From an uncultured Phascolarctobacterium sp. (GTDB lineage: Bacteria; Bacillota; Negativicutes; Acidaminococcales; Acidaminococcaceae), in contig CANRJC010000001.1 in the NCBI GenBank assembly GCA_947630795.1, forward strand, positions 93,353 to 157,352: a stretch of DNA of 64,000 nt, in the 5' to 3' direction. Shown piece after piece: positions 41,262 to 54,072 of this stretch. Each line of letters starts with the position of its first letter. The first letter of the stretch is position 1. The position numbers and the translations under genes are program-made. Under the pieces are notes generated by a model. The model had not been told where the DNA came from. It worked only from the letters and a program-made list of their open reading frames with translations, and ran no database searches.

Positions 41262-41513
41262 ATGCCTTTAAAGGCTTTGGAAGAAAGCGGACACTGCTGT
41301 TGCGGCATCAAGCAATGCGAGAAGGCAGTGCAAAAAGGCAGAGCACTTCGGGTCTACATCGCCGCCGATGCGGAGGAGCGTTTGGTGGCCGGGCTGCGTG
41401 CCCTCTGCGCCGAAGCCCGAGTGGAAGTGATCGACGCCTGCGATATGGCTGAATTGGGTCGCTCCTGCGGCATCAAAGTGAAAGCCGCCGCCGCCGCTCT
41501 CTTGGCCGAGTGA
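41262..41513 (+). CDS. L7Ae/YbxF-family K-turn RNA-binding protein
   Basis: An 83-residue L7Ae-fold protein with [23 protein letters not shown] and a central [19 protein letters not shown] loop. Bacterial members next to rpsL (YbxF) bind kink-turn RNA. An N-terminal CCC cluster (HCCCGI) is unusual and could bind metal or be redox active. GAGGAGGGAG precedes ATG 41262. Confidence 0.85.
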   Translation: MPLKALEESGHCCCGIKQCEKAVQKGRALRVYIAADAEERLVAGLRALCAEARVEVIDACDMAELGRSCGIKVKAAAAALLAE

Positions 41514-41531
41514 TATTTTTACAGCGGTAGA

Positions 41532-41552
41532 GACCTGTTCTCAGGTTTTTAT
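41532..41552 (+). terminator. Weak attenuator-like hairpin between the L7Ae and rpsL genes
   Basis: GACCTG (41532-41537), loop TTCT, CAGGTT (41542-41547), TTTTTAT. A short stem, so partial read-through is likely. Confidence 0.35.
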
Positions 41553-41589
41553 AAAATCAAATCTAATTGTTTGGAAAGGAGGTGCCGAT

Positions 41590-41970
41590 ATGCCTACTAT
41601 CAACCAACTGGTGCGCAAGGGCAGAGAAGTGCTGAAAAGCAAATCGACTGCTCCGGCTTTGAAAGAGTGCCCGCAAAAGCGGGGCGTTTGCACTCGTGTT
41701 TACACCACCACTCCCAGAAAGCCTAACTCCGCTTTGCGCAAAGTAGCCCGTGTCCGTCTCACCAACGGCATCGAGGTCACAGCTTACATCCCCGGCATCG
41801 GCCACAATCTTCAGGAGCACAGCGTGGTCCTGATCAGAGGCGGCAGGGTGAAGGATCTGCCCGGCGTGCGTTACCACATCATTCGCGGTGCTCTTGATAC
41901 GGCTGGCGTAGCCAACCGCAACCAGGGCCGCTCCAAGTACGGAGCCAAACGGGGCAAGGCCAAAAAATAA
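41590..41970 (+). CDS. rpsL: 30S ribosomal protein S12
   Basis: A 126-residue decoding-site protein. [13 protein letters not shown] and [12 protein letters not shown] are intact, with Lys at both positions where streptomycin-resistance changes usually occur, so the sequence is wild type there. AAAGGAGGTG is the ribosome site. Confidence 0.97.
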   Translation: MPTINQLVRKGREVLKSKSTAPALKECPQKRGVCTRVYTTTPRKPNSALRKVARVRLTNGIEVTAYIPGIGHNLQEHSVVLIRGGRVKDLPGVRYHIIRGALDTAGVANRNQGRSKYGAKRGKAKK

Positions 41971-41987
41971 ACCGCCTGTCCCTATGA

Positions 41988-42485
<498 letters not shown>

Positions 42486-42519
42486 CAGCCTCGGACTATT
42501 TTCCTAGGAGGATTAAAGA

Positions 42520-44625
42520 GTGGGAAGAGAAATTCCGCTTGAAAGGACCAGAAACATAGGCATCATGGCCCATATCGATGCCGGTAAGACCACAACTACC
42601 GAACGCATTTTGTTCTATACCGGCAAGACCCACAAACTCGGCGAGGTGCACGAAGGCGCCGCTACCATGGACTGGATGGTGCAGGAGCAGGAGCGGGGCA
42701 TCACCATCACCTCCGCCGCCACCACCTGCTATTGGAGCGGTTCTCAGCGGCAATACGACAAGCATCGCATCAATATCATCGACACACCCGGCCACGTAGA
42801 CTTCACCGTAGAGGTAGAGCGCTCCCTGAGAGTGCTGGACGGCAGTGTAGCCGTGTTCTGCGCCAAAGGCGGCGTAGAGCCTCAGTCGGAGACCGTGTGG
42901 CGGCAGGCCGACAAGTACCATGTGCCCCGCTTGGCCTACGTCAACAAAATGGATATCACCGGCGCAGACTTCTACAATGTGGTGAACATGATGAAGGAGC
43001 GGCTGGGCTCCAACGCTGTGCCCATCCAGTTGCCCATCGGTTTCGAAGACAGCTTCCAAGGCATGATCGATCTGGTGAAGATGCAGGCCATCGTTTACGA
43101 CGATGCTCTGGGCAAGGAAGAGGAGTTCATCCCCATCCCCGCCGATATGCTTGATAAGGCCAAAGAGTACCGCACAGCCCTTATCGAGGCCGTAGCCGAG
43201 GGCGATGACGAGCTGATGATGAAGTACTTGGAAGGGGAAGAACCTACCGAGGAAGAACTGATGGCCGCCATCCGCAAACAGACCATCGCCTGCAAGATGA
43301 ACCCGGTGTGCTGCGGTTCTTCTTACAGGAACAAAGGTGTGCAACCTCTTCTGGACGCCGTGGTGGCTTACATGCCGGCCCCTACCGATATCCCGCCCAT
43401 CAAAGGCGTGGATCCGGTCGACGGCAAAGACGACGAGCGGCCCTCCAGCGACGAGGCGCCCTTCGCAGCCTTGGCCTTCAAGATCATGACCGATCCCTTC
43501 GTGGGCAAGCTGGCCTTTTTCAGAGTTTATTCCGGCACCCTCACCGCAGGCTCTTACGTTTATAACTCTACCAAAGGGAAAAGAGAGCGCATCGGTCGCA
43601 TTTTGCTGATGCATGCGAACCACCGGGAAGAGACGGAAAAAGTTTACGCCGGCGATATCGCCGCTGCCGTAGGCTTGAAGGACACCACCACCGGCGACAC
43701 TCTGTGCGACGAAAAGGACGAGATCATCTTAGAGTCCATGGTCTTCCCCGAACCGGTAATTTCCGTAGCGGTGGAGCCCAAGACCAAACTCGATCAGGAT
43801 AAGATGGGCTTGGCTCTGGCCAAGTTGGCCGAAGAAGATCCTACGTTCCGGGTGCACACCGATCACGAGACTTCTCAGACCATCATTTCCGGTATGGGCG
43901 AGTTGCACTTGGACATCATCGTAGACCGCTTGCTGCGGGAGTTTAAAGTAGGCTGCACCGTGGGCAATCCTCAGGTGGCTTACCGGGAGACCATCCGCAA
44001 GAGCGTGAAGGCGGAAGGCAAGTTCGTCCGTCAGTCCGGCGGCAAGGGCCAGTACGGCCACTGCTGGTTGGAGATCACGCCTCGTGAGCCCGGAGAAGGC
44101 TTCCTCTTCGAGAACAAGATCGTGGGCGGCGTCATTCCCAAGGAATACATCCCCGCTATCGAGGCCGGCGTCAAAGAAGCAATGGAGAACGGCGTAGTGG
44201 CCGGGTATCCGATGGTGGATATAGGTGTCAGCGTCTACGACGGGTCCTTCCACGAGGTCGATTCTTCGGAGATGGCCTTCAAGATCGCCGGGTCCATCGG
44301 CTTTAAAGCCGGAGCCGAAAAGGCCAACCCGGTCATTCTGGAGCCGGTGATGAAGGTAGAGGTGCTGGTCCCCGAGGTTTACATGGGCGATGTTATCGGC
44401 GACATCAATTCCCGCCGCGGCCGCATCAACAGCATGGAACTGCGCAACGGAGTGCAAGTCATCGACTGCTTCGTGCCTCTGGCCGAAATGTTCGGCTACG
44501 CCACCGACCTGCGGTCCAAGACCCAAGGCCGCGGCAACTATTCCATGGAAGTGGATCACTACGAGGAAGTGCCGAGGAACATCTCCGAAGCTATCGTAGC
44601 CAAAAACAAAGGTGTCAAAGCTTAA
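42520..44625 (+). CDS. fusA: Elongation factor G
   Basis: A 701-residue translocation GTPase. P-loop [13 protein letters not shown], switch [10 protein letters not shown] and NKMD are intact, with domains II-V to the C-terminal region ([10 protein letters not shown]). Start GTG 42520 is placed 8 bases after AGGAGG. Full length for the family. Confidence 0.97.
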   Translation: MGREIPLERTRNIGIMAHIDAGKTTTTERILFYTGKTHKLGEVHEGAATMDWMVQEQERGITITSAATTCYWSGSQRQYDKHRINIIDTPGHVDFTVEVERSLRVLDGSVAVFCAKGGVEPQSETVWRQADKYHVPRLAYVNKMDITGADFYNVVNMMKERLGSNAVPIQLPIGFEDSFQGMIDLVKMQAIVYDDALGKEEEFIPIPADMLDKAKEYRTALIEAVAEGDDELMMKYLEGEEPTEEELMAAIRKQTIACKMNPVCCGSSYRNKGVQPLLDAVVAYMPAPTDIPPIKGVDPVDGKDDERPSSDEAPFAALAFKIMTDPFVGKLAFFRVYSGTLTAGSYVYNSTKGKRERIGRILLMHANHREETEKVYAGDIAAAVGLKDTTTGDTLCDEKDEIILESMVFPEPVISVAVEPKTKLDQDKMGLALAKLAEEDPTFRVHTDHETSQTIISGMGELHLDIIVDRLLREFKVGCTVGNPQVAYRETIRKSVKAEGKFVRQSGGKGQYGHCWLEITPREPGEGFLFENKIVGGVIPKEYIPAIEAGVKEAMENGVVAGYPMVDIGVSVYDGSFHEVDSSEMAFKIAGSIGFKAGAEKANPVILEPVMKVEVLVPEVYMGDVIGDINSRRGRINSMELRNGVQVIDCFVPLAEMFGYATDLRSKTQGRGNYSMEVDHYEEVPRNISEAIVAKNKGVKA

Positions 44626-44670
44626 GCATAACATACATTCCCATCATGCACATTAAGGAGGTATACCAAA

Positions 44671-45861
<1,191 letters not shown>

Positions 45862-45888
45862 TAGCAAAGTATAACAAAGTCCCCTTTT

Positions 45889-45920
45889 GATGTGAGGGGA
45901 CGGAAATGTCCCCTCACATC
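45889..45920 (+). terminator. Strong hairpin between tuf and rpsJ
   Basis: A 13-base-pair perfect stem, GATGTGAGGGGAC (45889-45901) with GTCCCCTCACATC (45908-45920), loop GGAAAT. It is followed by GTTCTATG rather than a T run, so it may be a processing or partial termination signal. No promoter is obvious before rpsJ at 46050. Confidence 0.6.
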
Positions 45921-46049
45921 GTTCTATGTCAGAATGTTTACAGTATGGTCCTGCGATGAGGCGGAAGGTTGCTTGACCGTTGCGGCCAAGGTGTTTCCGC
46001 GGAGTATGTCCGTTCATAGAAACTGGGCGCTATAGGAGGAATAATTTTA

Positions 46050-46361
46050 ATGGCAACGTCACAAAAGATCAGGATTCGCCTGAAAGCTTATGACCACAAA
46101 GCACTGGATCAAAGTGCCATGAAGATAGTAGAGACTGCAAAACGCACCGGTGCGCAGGTATCGGGCCCCATCCCCCTGCCTACCGAAAAGAATATTTACA
46201 CCATCTTGCGTTCTCCTTATATCAACAAAGATTCCCGTGAACAGTTTGAGATGCGCACTCATAAAAGATTAGTAGATATCATCGAGCCCACCGCCAAGAC
46301 CGTGGATGCCCTCATGCGTCTGGATCTTCCCGCAGGTGTGGATATAGAGATCAAACTGTAA
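46050..46361 (+). CDS. rpsJ: 30S ribosomal protein S10 (NusE)
   Basis: A 103-residue protein with [18 protein letters not shown] start and [20 protein letters not shown] core. It also serves with NusB in antitermination. AGGAGGA precedes ATG 46050. First gene of the S10 block. Confidence 0.97.
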   Translation: MATSQKIRIRLKAYDHKALDQSAMKIVETAKRTGAQVSGPIPLPTEKNIYTILRSPYINKDSREQFEMRTHKRLVDIIEPTAKTVDALMRLDLPAGVDIEIKL

Positions 46362-46376
46362 AGGAGGAGGTGCGAA

Positions 46377-47021
46377 ATGGCTAAAGGTATCTTAGGCAAA
46401 AAACTGGGCATGACCCAGATATTTACCGCAGACGGCAAACTGTTGCCTGTGACCGTAGTGGAAGCGGGCCCTTGCGTAGTACTGCAGAATAAAACCGAAG
46501 ACAACGACGGCTACAATGCCGTGCAGTTGGGCTTCGGCCAAGTCAAAGAAAAGCATGTGACCAAGCCCATGCTGGGCCATTTTGGCAAGGCCGGCGTCGG
46601 CCCGGTGAAATTCGTCCGGGAACTGCGCTTGTCTGCTCCCTCTGCCTATGCAGTCGGGGATAAAATCACTGCCGAGATCTTTGCCGCCGGCGAGCTGATC
46701 GACGCTTCCGGCATCTCTCGGGGCAAAGGCTTCGCAGGCACCATCAAACGACACAACTTCGCCAGAGGTCCCATGAAACACGGTTCCAAGTCCCATCGTG
46801 AGCCCGGCTCCATGGGTCCCATGCACTCCGGCCCCGGCGGCCGCGTCATCAAGGGCAAGAAGTTGCCGGGCCGTATGGGCGGTGTCAAAGTGACCGTACA
46901 AAGGCTCACCGTTGCCCGGGTCGATGCTCAGCGCAATCTTATCCTCGTCAAGGGCGCCATCCCCGGTGCCACAGGCTCTTTCGTAGTATTGAAAGAGACC
47001 TGCAAGCCTAATAAGAAATAA
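46377..47021 (+). CDS. rplC: 50S ribosomal protein L3
   Basis: A 214-residue protein starting MAKGILGKKLGMTQIF, with GPMKHGSKSHREPGSMG loop reaching the peptidyl-transferase centre. AAGGAGGAGG is the ribosome site, 15 bases after rpsJ. Confidence 0.97.
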   Translation: MAKGILGKKLGMTQIFTADGKLLPVTVVEAGPCVVLQNKTEDNDGYNAVQLGFGQVKEKHVTKPMLGHFGKAGVGPVKFVRELRLSAPSAYAVGDKITAEIFAAGELIDASGISRGKGFAGTIKRHNFARGPMKHGSKSHREPGSMGPMHSGPGGRVIKGKKLPGRMGGVKVTVQRLTVARVDAQRNLILVKGAIPGATGSFVVLKETCKPNKK

Positions 47022-47050
47022 GCCCAGCGCAAGAAAGGAGGCTGCATCTA

Positions 47051-47677
47051 ATGCCGAAGTTGTCAGTGTATAACATGTCCGGTGAAATAACCGGTGAGAT
47101 AGAGCTCAGCGATGCCGTGTTCGGCGTCGAATTCAACGGGCCGCTGGTCCATCAGGCCGTGATCAGGCAGCTGGCCAATCAGCGCCAGGGCACTTCTTCT
47201 ACCAAGACCAGAGGTATGGTGAGCGGCGGCGGTCGCAAACCTTGGAAACAAAAGCGTACCGGCCATGCCCGCAGCGGTTCCAATCGTTCCCCCGTATGGG
47301 TGGGCGGCGGCACCGTCTTCGGTCCCCATCCCCGTAGCTATGCCCAAAAGATGAACCGCAAGGCCCGCCGTTTGGCCCTGTGCTGCTGCCTGTCCGTGAA
47401 AGCGGCCGACAGCGAATTGATAGTAGTGGAAGGTCTGGGCTTCGATGCTCCCAAGACCAAGAGCGCCGTTGCCTTCCTGAAAGCCTTTGAAGCTGCCGAT
47501 ACCAAAGCATTGTTCATCACCGACGGCACCTGCGACAATTTGGAACTGTCCGTTCGCAACCTGCCCAAGGTGAAAGCCATCACCAATATGGGCCTGAACT
47601 GCTTTGATATCCTCAACAGCAACAAGATCTTCCTGGCCAAGGAAGTGGTAGAAAAGATCGAGGAGGTGCTTGCATAA
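47051..47677 (+). CDS. rplD: 50S ribosomal protein L4
   Basis: A 208-residue protein with the tunnel-loop sequence [30 protein letters not shown] precedes ATG 47051. The stop TAA shares bases with the rplW start (TAATG). Confidence 0.97.
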   Translation: MPKLSVYNMSGEITGEIELSDAVFGVEFNGPLVHQAVIRQLANQRQGTSSTKTRGMVSGGGRKPWKQKRTGHARSGSNRSPVWVGGGTVFGPHPRSYAQKMNRKARRLALCCCLSVKAADSELIVVEGLGFDAPKTKSAVAFLKAFEAADTKALFITDGTCDNLELSVRNLPKVKAITNMGLNCFDILNSNKIFLAKEVVEKIEEVLA

Positions 47678-47967
47678 TGGCTGCTAATCCCCGTGACGTG
47701 CTGCTGCGGCCCATCATTACGGAAAAAACTTCAGCTATGCAGCAACAGAACAAGTATACTTTCAGAGTCCCCCTGACCGCCAATAAAATCGAGATCCGCC
47801 AAGCCGTTGAAGCCGTATTCAACGTAAAGGTGGTTGGCGTCAACACTATCCGGGTGCTGGGCAAGACCAAGCGCATGGGTAGGAATGTAGGCAAACGTTC
47901 CGATTACAAGAAAGCGATCGTAAAACTGGCCGAAGGCAATACGATCCCACTCTTTGAAGGAATGTAA
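47677..47967 (+). CDS. rplW: 50S ribosomal protein L23
   Basis: A 96-residue tunnel-exit protein that docks SRP and trigger factor; [20 protein letters not shown] is the family start. GAGGTG in the end of rplD is its ribosome site. Confidence 0.97.
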   Translation: MAANPRDVLLRPIITEKTSAMQQQNKYTFRVPLTANKIEIRQAVEAVFNVKVVGVNTIRVLGKTKRMGRNVGKRSDYKKAIVKLAEGNTIPLFEGM

Positions 47968-47993
47968 GAGACGCAATTAGGAGGTAAGTTTAC

Positions 47994-48824
47994 ATGGCTA
48001 TCAAAAGCTTTAACCCGTATACCCCTTCCAGGCGCTTCATCACCGTGTCTGCCTTCGAAGAGATTACGACCGATAAACCCTACCGCCCTTTGACCACCAA
48101 ATTGGTGCGCAAAGCCGGCCGCAACAATACCGGCAAGATGACCGTAAGGCATCAGGGCGGCGGCGTCAAGAGACAGTATCGCATAATCGACTTTAAGAGG
48201 AATAAGGACGGGATACCCGCCAAGGTCGCTACCATCGAATATGATCCCAACCGTAATGCCCGCATCGCTCTGGTGAATTATGCCGACGGTGAGAAGCGCT
48301 ACATACTGGCTCCTTTGGGCCTGAAGGTGGGCGATGTGATCGAGAGCGGCGAGCAAGCCGATATCAAGACCGGCAACTGTCTGCCTCTGAAGAATATCCC
48401 TCTGGGCACCATGGTCCACAATGTGGAGATGAAGATCGGCAAAGGCGGCCAGATGGCCCGCAGCGCCGGCTCTGCCGTGCAGCTGATGGCTAAGGAAGGC
48501 GACTACGCCCTGTTGCGTCTGCCCTCCGGCGAGATCCGTAAAGTGCACATCAACTGCCGGGCCACCGTCGGACAGGTAGGCAACATCGATGCCGAGAACA
48601 TCACGATCGGAAAGGCCGGCCGCAGCCGTTGGCTGGGCATCCGTCCCGCCAACCGCGGCGTAGTAATGAATCCTAACGACCATCCCCACGGCGGCGGCGA
48701 AGGTCACTCTCCTGTCGGCCGCAAACGTCCTGTCACTCCTTGGGGCAAATGTGCTTTCGGTACTCGCACCCGTAAGGAGAAGAAGGGCAGCTCCAAGCTG
48801 ATCCTGAAGCGCAGGTCTAATTAA
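47994..48824 (+). CDS. rplB: 50S ribosomal protein L2
   Basis: A 276-residue core 23S-binding protein. [20 protein letters not shown] contains the conserved His needed for peptidyl transfer. AGGAGGTAAG precedes ATG 47994. Confidence 0.98.
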   Translation: MAIKSFNPYTPSRRFITVSAFEEITTDKPYRPLTTKLVRKAGRNNTGKMTVRHQGGGVKRQYRIIDFKRNKDGIPAKVATIEYDPNRNARIALVNYADGEKRYILAPLGLKVGDVIESGEQADIKTGNCLPLKNIPLGTMVHNVEMKIGKGGQMARSAGSAVQLMAKEGDYALLRLPSGEIRKVHINCRATVGQVGNIDAENITIGKAGRSRWLGIRPANRGVVMNPNDHPHGGGEGHSPVGRKRPVTPWGKCAFGTRTRKEKKGSSKLILKRRSN

Positions 48825-48852
48825 GAGCTTGTAGGGAAAGGAGGCTAACCTA

Positions 48853-49131
48853 GTGTCCAGATCAGTAAAAAAGGGACCTTTCGTCCAAGAAAGTCTGTTG
48901 AAAAAGATCGACGGGCTGAATGCCGCAAACGATAAAAAAGTTGTGAAGACTTGGTCTCGCAGCTCCACTATATTGCCGTCCTTCGTTGGCCATACCATCG
49001 CCGTTCATGACGGCCGCAAACATGTGCCGGTCTTCATTACGGAGGATATGGTAGGCCACAAATTGGGTGAGTTCGCACCTACCCGTACTTACAGAGGTCA
49101 TGCGGACAAGAGCACCTCTGTGAAGAAGTAG
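48853..49131 (+). CDS. rpsS: 30S ribosomal protein S19
   Basis: A 92-residue protein starting [18 protein letters not shown] and containing [17 protein letters not shown]. Start GTG 48853; AAAGGAGG lies 9 bases upstream. Confidence 0.97.
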   Translation: MSRSVKKGPFVQESLLKKIDGLNAANDKKVVKTWSRSSTILPSFVGHTIAVHDGRKHVPVFITEDMVGHKLGEFAPTRTYRGHADKSTSVKK

Positions 49132-49144
49132 GAGGGCATAAGAA

Positions 49145-49480
49145 ATGACAGAAGTTAAAGCAGTTGCCAAATACATCCGCATCGCTCCCCGCAAGTTACG
49201 CATCGTCATCGACCTGATCAGGGGCAAATCCGTAGACGAAGCCTTTGCGATCCTGAGATTCACTCCCAAGATCGGGTCCGAAGTGATAGAAAAAGTGCTG
49301 CGCAGTGCAGTTGCCAACGCCGAGCACAACTTCGACATGGACGTGGACAAATTAGTGGTATCCAGCTGCTATGTAGATGCCGGGCCCACTTTGAAGCGCA
49401 TCCATCCCCGTTCCAGAGGACAGGCCTTCAAGATTTTGAAACGCTCCAGCCACGTGACCGTAGCAGTGAGTGCAAAGTAA
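49145..49480 (+). CDS. rplV: 50S ribosomal protein L22
   Basis: A 111-residue protein with [20 protein letters not shown] start and the tunnel beta-hairpin [16 protein letters not shown]. 13 bases after rpsS. Confidence 0.97.
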   Translation: MTEVKAVAKYIRIAPRKLRIVIDLIRGKSVDEAFAILRFTPKIGSEVIEKVLRSAVANAEHNFDMDVDKLVVSSCYVDAGPTLKRIHPRSRGQAFKILKRSSHVTVAVSAK

Positions 49481-49503
49481 CAGCCTAAAGGAGGGAATCG
49501 ACA

Positions 49504-50172
49504 GTGGGTCAAAAAGTACATCCTCATGGATTGCGGGTCGGCATCATTAAAACGTGGGATTCCAAATGGTATGCCGGTAAAGACTATGAGAAGTTTTTGC
49601 TGGAAGACATAAAGATCCGTGAGTTCATCAAAGAAAAACTTTTCCTTTCCGGTATCTCCAAAGTAGAGATCGAAAGAGCTTCCAACAAAGCCCGCATCAG
49701 CATCTATACCGCTAAGCCGGGCATGGTCATCGGCCGTCAGGGCAGCAACATCGAACTGCTGAAGAGCGATCTGAAGAAGATGACGGAAAGTAGCATCGAC
49801 ATCAATATCGTAGAGGTGAAGACTCCCGACTTGGATGCCACCTTGGTAGCGGAAAATATCGCCGCTCAGTTGGAGCGCCGTATCGCCTTCCGCCGGGCCA
49901 TGAAGCAGTGCGTCGGCAGATCTATGCGCATGGGCGCTAAGGGAATCAAGATCCAGTGCGGCGGCCGTTTGGGCGGCGCCGAGATCGCCCGCAGCGAAAG
50001 CTACAGAGAGGGCAGTATCCCTCTGCACACTTTGCGGGCCGACATCGACTACGGTACTGCCGAAGCCCACACTACCTACGGCCGTATCGGCGTAAAAGTG
50101 TGGATCTATAAAGGGGAAGTCCTGCCCGAGGGCAAAGAGGCAGCAAAGCCTGCCCGGTCAAAGGAGGCATAA
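49504..50172 (+). CDS. rpsC: 30S ribosomal protein S3
   Basis: A 222-residue protein with KH domain ([15 protein letters not shown]) and the C-terminal [13 protein letters not shown]. Start GTG 49504 gives [13 protein letters not shown]. Confidence 0.97.
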   Translation: MGQKVHPHGLRVGIIKTWDSKWYAGKDYEKFLLEDIKIREFIKEKLFLSGISKVEIERASNKARISIYTAKPGMVIGRQGSNIELLKSDLKKMTESSIDINIVEVKTPDLDATLVAENIAAQLERRIAFRRAMKQCVGRSMRMGAKGIKIQCGGRLGGAEIARSESYREGSIPLHTLRADIDYGTAEAHTTYGRIGVKVWIYKGEVLPEGKEAAKPARSKEA

Positions 50173-50178
50173 GACGAT

Positions 50179-50631
50179 ATGTTAATACCTAACAGAGTAA
50201 AGCATCGTAAGCAACATAGGGGCCGTATGACCGGCCGCGCCCACAGAGGCAACACCTTGGCCCATGGCGATTACGGTCTGGTAGCGCTGGAGCCTTCCTG
50301 GATCACCAACAGGCAGATCGAGGCAGCTCGTATCGCCATGACCCGTTACATCAAACGCGGCGGTCAGGTGTGGATCCAGATCTTCCCCGACAAGCCCGTT
50401 ACCGCCAAGCCGGCCGAGACCCGTATGGGCAGCGGCAAGGGCTCTCCCGAGTACTGGGTAGCCGTGGTAAAACCGGGCCGGGTGCTCTTTGAGATGAACG
50501 GCGTTACCGAAGATATCGCCAAAGAGGCCATGCGTTTAGCCAGCCATAAGCTGCCTATCAAATGCAAGTTTATCAGCAGGGCTGCTCAGGAGGCAGAGGC
50601 CGCTGAACAAGCAAAGGGTGGTGAAGCTTGA
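50179..50631 (+). CDS. rplP: 50S ribosomal protein L16
   Basis: A 150-residue protein that starts [17 protein letters not shown] and has [20 protein letters not shown]. The C-terminal extension ending EQAKGGEA makes it slightly longer than usual (about 144). The stop TGA overlaps the rpmC start. Confidence 0.96.
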   Translation: MLIPNRVKHRKQHRGRMTGRAHRGNTLAHGDYGLVALEPSWITNRQIEAARIAMTRYIKRGGQVWIQIFPDKPVTAKPAETRMGSGKGSPEYWVAVVKPGRVLFEMNGVTEDIAKEAMRLASHKLPIKCKFISRAAQEAEAAEQAKGGEA

Positions 50632-50825
50632 TGAAAGCCAAGGAAATTCGTGAATTGACCGCCGAAGAGCTGGACAGCAAGCTCTCCGGTCTGAAAGAAG
50701 AGCTGTTCAACCTGCGTTTTCAAATGGCTACCGGCCAGTGTGAGAATCCCCTGAAAGTCCGGGAAGTCAAAAAGTCTATCGCTCGCATCAAGACGATCCA
50801 GCGTGAGCGGGAAATGAAAGCTTAA
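50631..50825 (+). CDS. rpmC: 50S ribosomal protein L29
   Basis: A 64-residue helical hairpin protein ([34 protein letters not shown]). ATG 50631 is preferred to the TTG just before it. Confidence 0.95.
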   Translation: MKAKEIRELTAEELDSKLSGLKEELFNLRFQMATGQCENPLKVREVKKSIARIKTIQREREMKA

Positions 50826-50856
50826 AAGCGGCGCCGAAAACGAGGAGGAAATAGTT

Positions 50857-51117
50857 GTGACTGAAGAAAGAAACGCCCGTGTTACCCGTGTGGGCAAGGT
50901 TGTCAGCGATAAAATGCAAAAGACCGTAGTGGTCGCAGTAGAACGGTTCGTTCCTCATGCACTGTACAAAAAGGGCGTGGAGAAGACCATCAAATTCAAG
51001 GCCCATGACGAGAATAACGATGCCCATGTAGGCGACGTAGTGCGCATTATGCAGACCAGACCCCTTTCTAAGGAAAAGTGCTGGCGGGTCGTGGAAATCT
51101 TGGAACGGGTGAAGTAA
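50857..51117 (+). CDS. rpsQ: 30S ribosomal protein S17
   Basis: An 86-residue OB-fold protein with [18 protein letters not shown] and [14 protein letters not shown]. Start GTG 50857 after CGAGGAGGAA. Confidence 0.96.
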   Translation: MTEERNARVTRVGKVVSDKMQKTVVVAVERFVPHALYKKGVEKTIKFKAHDENNDAHVGDVVRIMQTRPLSKEKCWRVVEILERVK

Positions 51118-51150
51118 GATACTGGCTAGAGATGGCGAGGAGGTAAATCC

Positions 51151-51519
51151 ATGATCCAGCAACAGACTATACTTAATGTGGGTGACAACACCGGCGCTAA
51201 GAAGGTTATGTGTATCCGGGTGTTGGGCGGCTCCTACCGCAAATATGCCAACATCGGCGACATCATCGTGTGTGCCGTTAAGGATGCATCACCCGGCGGC
51301 GTTGTTAAAAAAGGCGATGTGGTGAAGTGCGTCGTAGTGCGCAGCGCCAAAGGCGTGCGCCGTCCCGACGGTTCTTATATCCGCTTTGACGAAAATGCGG
51401 CAGTGGTCATCAAAGACGACAAGAGCCCCAGAGGCACCCGCATCTTCGGGCCCGTAGCCAGAGAACTGCGGGAAAAAGACTTTATGAAGATCATCTCTCT
51501 GGCACCGGAAGTGCTATAA
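51151..51519 (+). CDS. rplN: 50S ribosomal protein L14
   Basis: A 122-residue protein beginning [18 protein letters not shown] and ending RDFMK-like [15 protein letters not shown], exactly family length. GAGGAGGTAA precedes it. Confidence 0.97.
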   Translation: MIQQQTILNVGDNTGAKKVMCIRVLGGSYRKYANIGDIIVCAVKDASPGGVVKKGDVVKCVVVRSAKGVRRPDGSYIRFDENAAVVIKDDKSPRGTRIFGPVARELREKDFMKIISLAPEVL

Positions 51520-51548
51520 GAGACTGCGCTTAAGGAGGTGTTCTTAAC

Positions 51549-51878
51549 ATGGCGGAAGCTGTAAAGCTGCATGTTAAAAAAGGAGATACCGTACTGGTGC
51601 TGTCCGGTAAGGATAAGGGCAAGCAGGGCAAGATCATGGAAGCCCTGCCCCAAAAAGGCAAGGTGCTGGTAGAGGGTATCAATCAGGTAAAACGTCATAC
51701 CAAACCCGGAGGAGCCAATGTTCAGGGCGGTATCATCACCAAAGATGCTCCCCTTCCTTCCAGCAAAGTTATGCTGGTATGCCCGGCCTGCAAGAAGCCT
51801 ACCAGGATCAAGAAGGCCGTGGTAGACGGAACCAAGGTCAGAGTATGCAAGAAGTGCGGCGAGCAGATCGATAAGTAA
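51549..51878 (+). CDS. rplX: 50S ribosomal protein L24
   Basis: A 109-residue KOW-motif protein ([20 protein letters not shown]). A C-terminal [15 protein letters not shown]...CKKCGEQ segment could form a zinc site. TAAGGAGGTG precedes ATG 51549. Confidence 0.96.
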   Translation: MAEAVKLHVKKGDTVLVLSGKDKGKQGKIMEALPQKGKVLVEGINQVKRHTKPGGANVQGGIITKDAPLPSSKVMLVCPACKKPTRIKKAVVDGTKVRVCKKCGEQIDK

Positions 51879-51930
51879 GAAACGTAAGATCCGGAATATC
51901 CAGAATATTCAGAAAGGATGAGCTTATTAG

Positions 51931-52476
51931 ATGGCAAAGACCAGACTGCAAGAAAAGTACTTGACTGAAGTCGTTAAAGGCTTGCGGGACAAGTTCCAGT
52001 ATAAAAATGTAATGGAAATACCCAAGCTGGAAAAAATAGTCATCAACATGGGCGTAGGCGAGGCAGTCGCCAATAGCAAGGTGCTGGAGGCCGCCGTGGG
52101 CGATATGACTCTTATCGCCGGGCAAAAACCCATCATCACCAAGGCGAAGAAGTCCATAGCCGCCTTCAAGGTGCGCACCGGCATGTCCGTAGGTGCCAAG
52201 GTAACCTTGAGAGGGGATAGGATGTACTACTTCCTGGACAAGCTGATGAACTTGGCCCTGCCCAGAATGAGAGACTTCAGAGGCGTCAGCTCCACCTCGT
52301 TCGACGGCAGAGGTAATTATGCTTTGGGCTTGAAAGAGCAGCTTATCTTCCCCGAGATCGACTATGATAAGATCGATAAGGTAAGAGGCATGGACATCAT
52401 CATCGTTACTACTGCTAAGACCGACGAGGAAGCCAGAGAGCTGCTGAAGCTTTTGGGCATGCCTTTCAGCGCATAA
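51931..52476 (+). CDS. rplE: 50S ribosomal protein L5
   Basis: A 181-residue 5S-binding protein with [20 protein letters not shown] and [17 protein letters not shown]. It ends LLGMPFSA. Confidence 0.97.
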   Translation: MAKTRLQEKYLTEVVKGLRDKFQYKNVMEIPKLEKIVINMGVGEAVANSKVLEAAVGDMTLIAGQKPIITKAKKSIAAFKVRTGMSVGAKVTLRGDRMYYFLDKLMNLALPRMRDFRGVSSTSFDGRGNYALGLKEQLIFPEIDYDKIDKVRGMDIIIVTTAKTDEEARELLKLLGMPFSA

Positions 52477-52492
52477 GTGAGGAGGGACTATT

Positions 52493-52678
52493 TTGGCAAG
52501 GACAGCCTTGATCGAGAAATGGAAGAGAGAGCCGAAATTCAAAGTTCGCAATTACAACCGCTGCAAGATCTGCGGTCGCCCTCACGGCTATATGCGTAAG
52601 TTCGGCCTCTGCCGCATCTGTTTCCGGGAATATGCCTATCAGGGCGCTATCCCCGGCATCACCAAAGCAAGTTGGTAA
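52493..52678 (+). CDS. rpsN: 30S ribosomal protein S14, zinc type
   Basis: A 61-residue short form with the zinc ligands CKICGRPH and CRICFRE. It ends [14 protein letters not shown] ([10 protein letters not shown]). Start TTG 52493 after GAGGAGGGAC, eleven bases before it; no ATG fits. Confidence 0.95.
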   Translation: MARTALIEKWKREPKFKVRNYNRCKICGRPHGYMRKFGLCRICFREYAYQGAIPGITKASW

Positions 52679-52705
52679 GGCAACAGGAAGGAGGGTACTG
52701 AAGTT

Positions 52706-53104
52706 ATGGTAATGACCGACCCGATTGCTGATATGCTGACCCGTATCCGTAACGCAAATTCAGTTAATCATGATAAAGTAGAGATTCCCAGCTCCAAGAT
52801 CAAAGTGGCTATCGCCGAGATCTTGAAGGACGAGGGTTTCATTAAAAATTACGAAGTTTTGGAAGACAACAAGCAAGGCATCATCCGTATCAGTTTGAAA
52901 TACGGTGCCGATAAGGGGAAGGTTATCTCCGGCATCAAACGCATCTCCAAGCCCGGTCTCAGGGTCTACTCCCAGAAGGATCAGTTGCCCAGAGTATTGG
53001 GCGGGTTGGGGATCGCCGTGATCTCCACCTCTCAGGGCCTGATGACCGATAAGGCTGCCCGCAAAGCCGGGCTAGGCGGCGAAGTGCTGGCCTACGTTTG
53101 GTAA
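52706..53104 (+). CDS. rpsH: 30S ribosomal protein S8
   Basis: A 132-residue protein with [23 protein letters not shown] 52706 (MVMTDP) fits the GGAAGGAGGG spacing better than ATG 52712, though MTDP is the more usual family start. It ends GGEVLAYVW. Confidence 0.96.
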   Translation: MVMTDPIADMLTRIRNANSVNHDKVEIPSSKIKVAIAEILKDEGFIKNYEVLEDNKQGIIRISLKYGADKGKVISGIKRISKPGLRVYSQKDQLPRVLGGLGIAVISTSQGLMTDKAARKAGLGGEVLAYVW

Positions 53105-53118
53105 GGAGGTGCTCTATC

Positions 53119-53667
53119 GTGTCCAGAATCGGAAAAATGCCGGTTGCCCTGCCTGCAGGAGTGACGGCTACAATCGAAGACAATCTGATGACGGTGAAGG
53201 GCCCCAAGGGGGAACTGTCCCGCCAACTCAGCAAAAAAATGAAATTGACCTTGGATAACGGCGTTATCACCGTCGAGCGTCCCGATGACGAGAAGGAGAG
53301 CCGTTCTCTGCACGGTCTCACCCGCACTTTGATCCACAATATGGTGCTTGGTGTGTCTGCCGGCTTCAGCAAAAGTCTGGAGATCCAGGGCGTTGGCTAC
53401 CGTGCGGCCAAGCAGGGCAACAATATCAACTTTACTTTGGGTTTCTCCCATCCTGTGGTGAAAGAGCCTCCTGCCGGTATCAGTTTCGATGTTCCCGCTC
53501 CCAACAAGATCATAGTACACGGCATCGATAAAGAACTGGTAGGCGCCGTAGCCGCCGACATCCGTTCTCTGCGTCCCCCCGAGCCTTATAAGGGCAAGGG
53601 CATTCGTTATGAGGGCGAGCATGTGCGCCGCAAGATCGGTAAAGCCGGCGCCAAAGGCAAGAAATAA
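53119..53667 (+). CDS. rplF: 50S ribosomal protein L6
   Basis: A 182-residue protein starting [15 protein letters not shown], with [14 protein letters not shown] near the end. GTG 53119 is 8 bases after GGAGGTG; an in-frame GTG at 53098 lies inside rpsH and lacks a site. Confidence 0.96.
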   Translation: MSRIGKMPVALPAGVTATIEDNLMTVKGPKGELSRQLSKKMKLTLDNGVITVERPDDEKESRSLHGLTRTLIHNMVLGVSAGFSKSLEIQGVGYRAAKQGNNINFTLGFSHPVVKEPPAGISFDVPAPNKIIVHGIDKELVGAVAADIRSLRPPEPYKGKGIRYEGEHVRRKIGKAGAKGKK

Positions 53668-53692
53668 GCACTGAAGGAAGGGAGTGAAACTC

Positions 53693-54055
53693 TTGCTTAA
53701 GAAGATTGATAAAAACGCCAGAAGGCAGAAACGCCATCTTCGTTCTCGCAGATATATAAAGGGCACCCCCGAGCGTCCCCGCCTCAATGTCTTCAGATCT
53801 TTGGCTCACATCTATGCTCAGGTGATCGACGATGTGGCCGGCATCACCCTTTGCTCCGCCAGCACCGTGGAGAAGGAACTGAAGGAGAACTACGGCGGCA
53901 ACATCGCAGCTGCCAAAGAAGTGGGCAAGCTGGTGGCCGAGCGGGCTCTGGCCAAAGGGATCAAGACCGTAGTGTTTGATCGGGGCGGTTATATCTATCA
54001 CGGCAGAGTAGCGGCCTTGGCTGCCGCAGCCAGAGAAGCCGGTCTGGAATTCTAA
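53693..54055 (+). CDS. rplR: 50S ribosomal protein L18
   Basis: A 120-residue 5S-binding protein ([36 protein letters not shown]). TTG 53693 is chosen because GGGAGTG lies 8 bases upstream; GTG 53684 is part of that site. Confidence 0.95.
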   Translation: MLKKIDKNARRQKRHLRSRRYIKGTPERPRLNVFRSLAHIYAQVIDDVAGITLCSASTVEKELKENYGGNIAAAKEVGKLVAERALAKGIKTVVFDRGGYIYHGRVAALAAAAREAGLEF

Positions 54056-54072
54056 GCGAAGGAGGGAATAAA

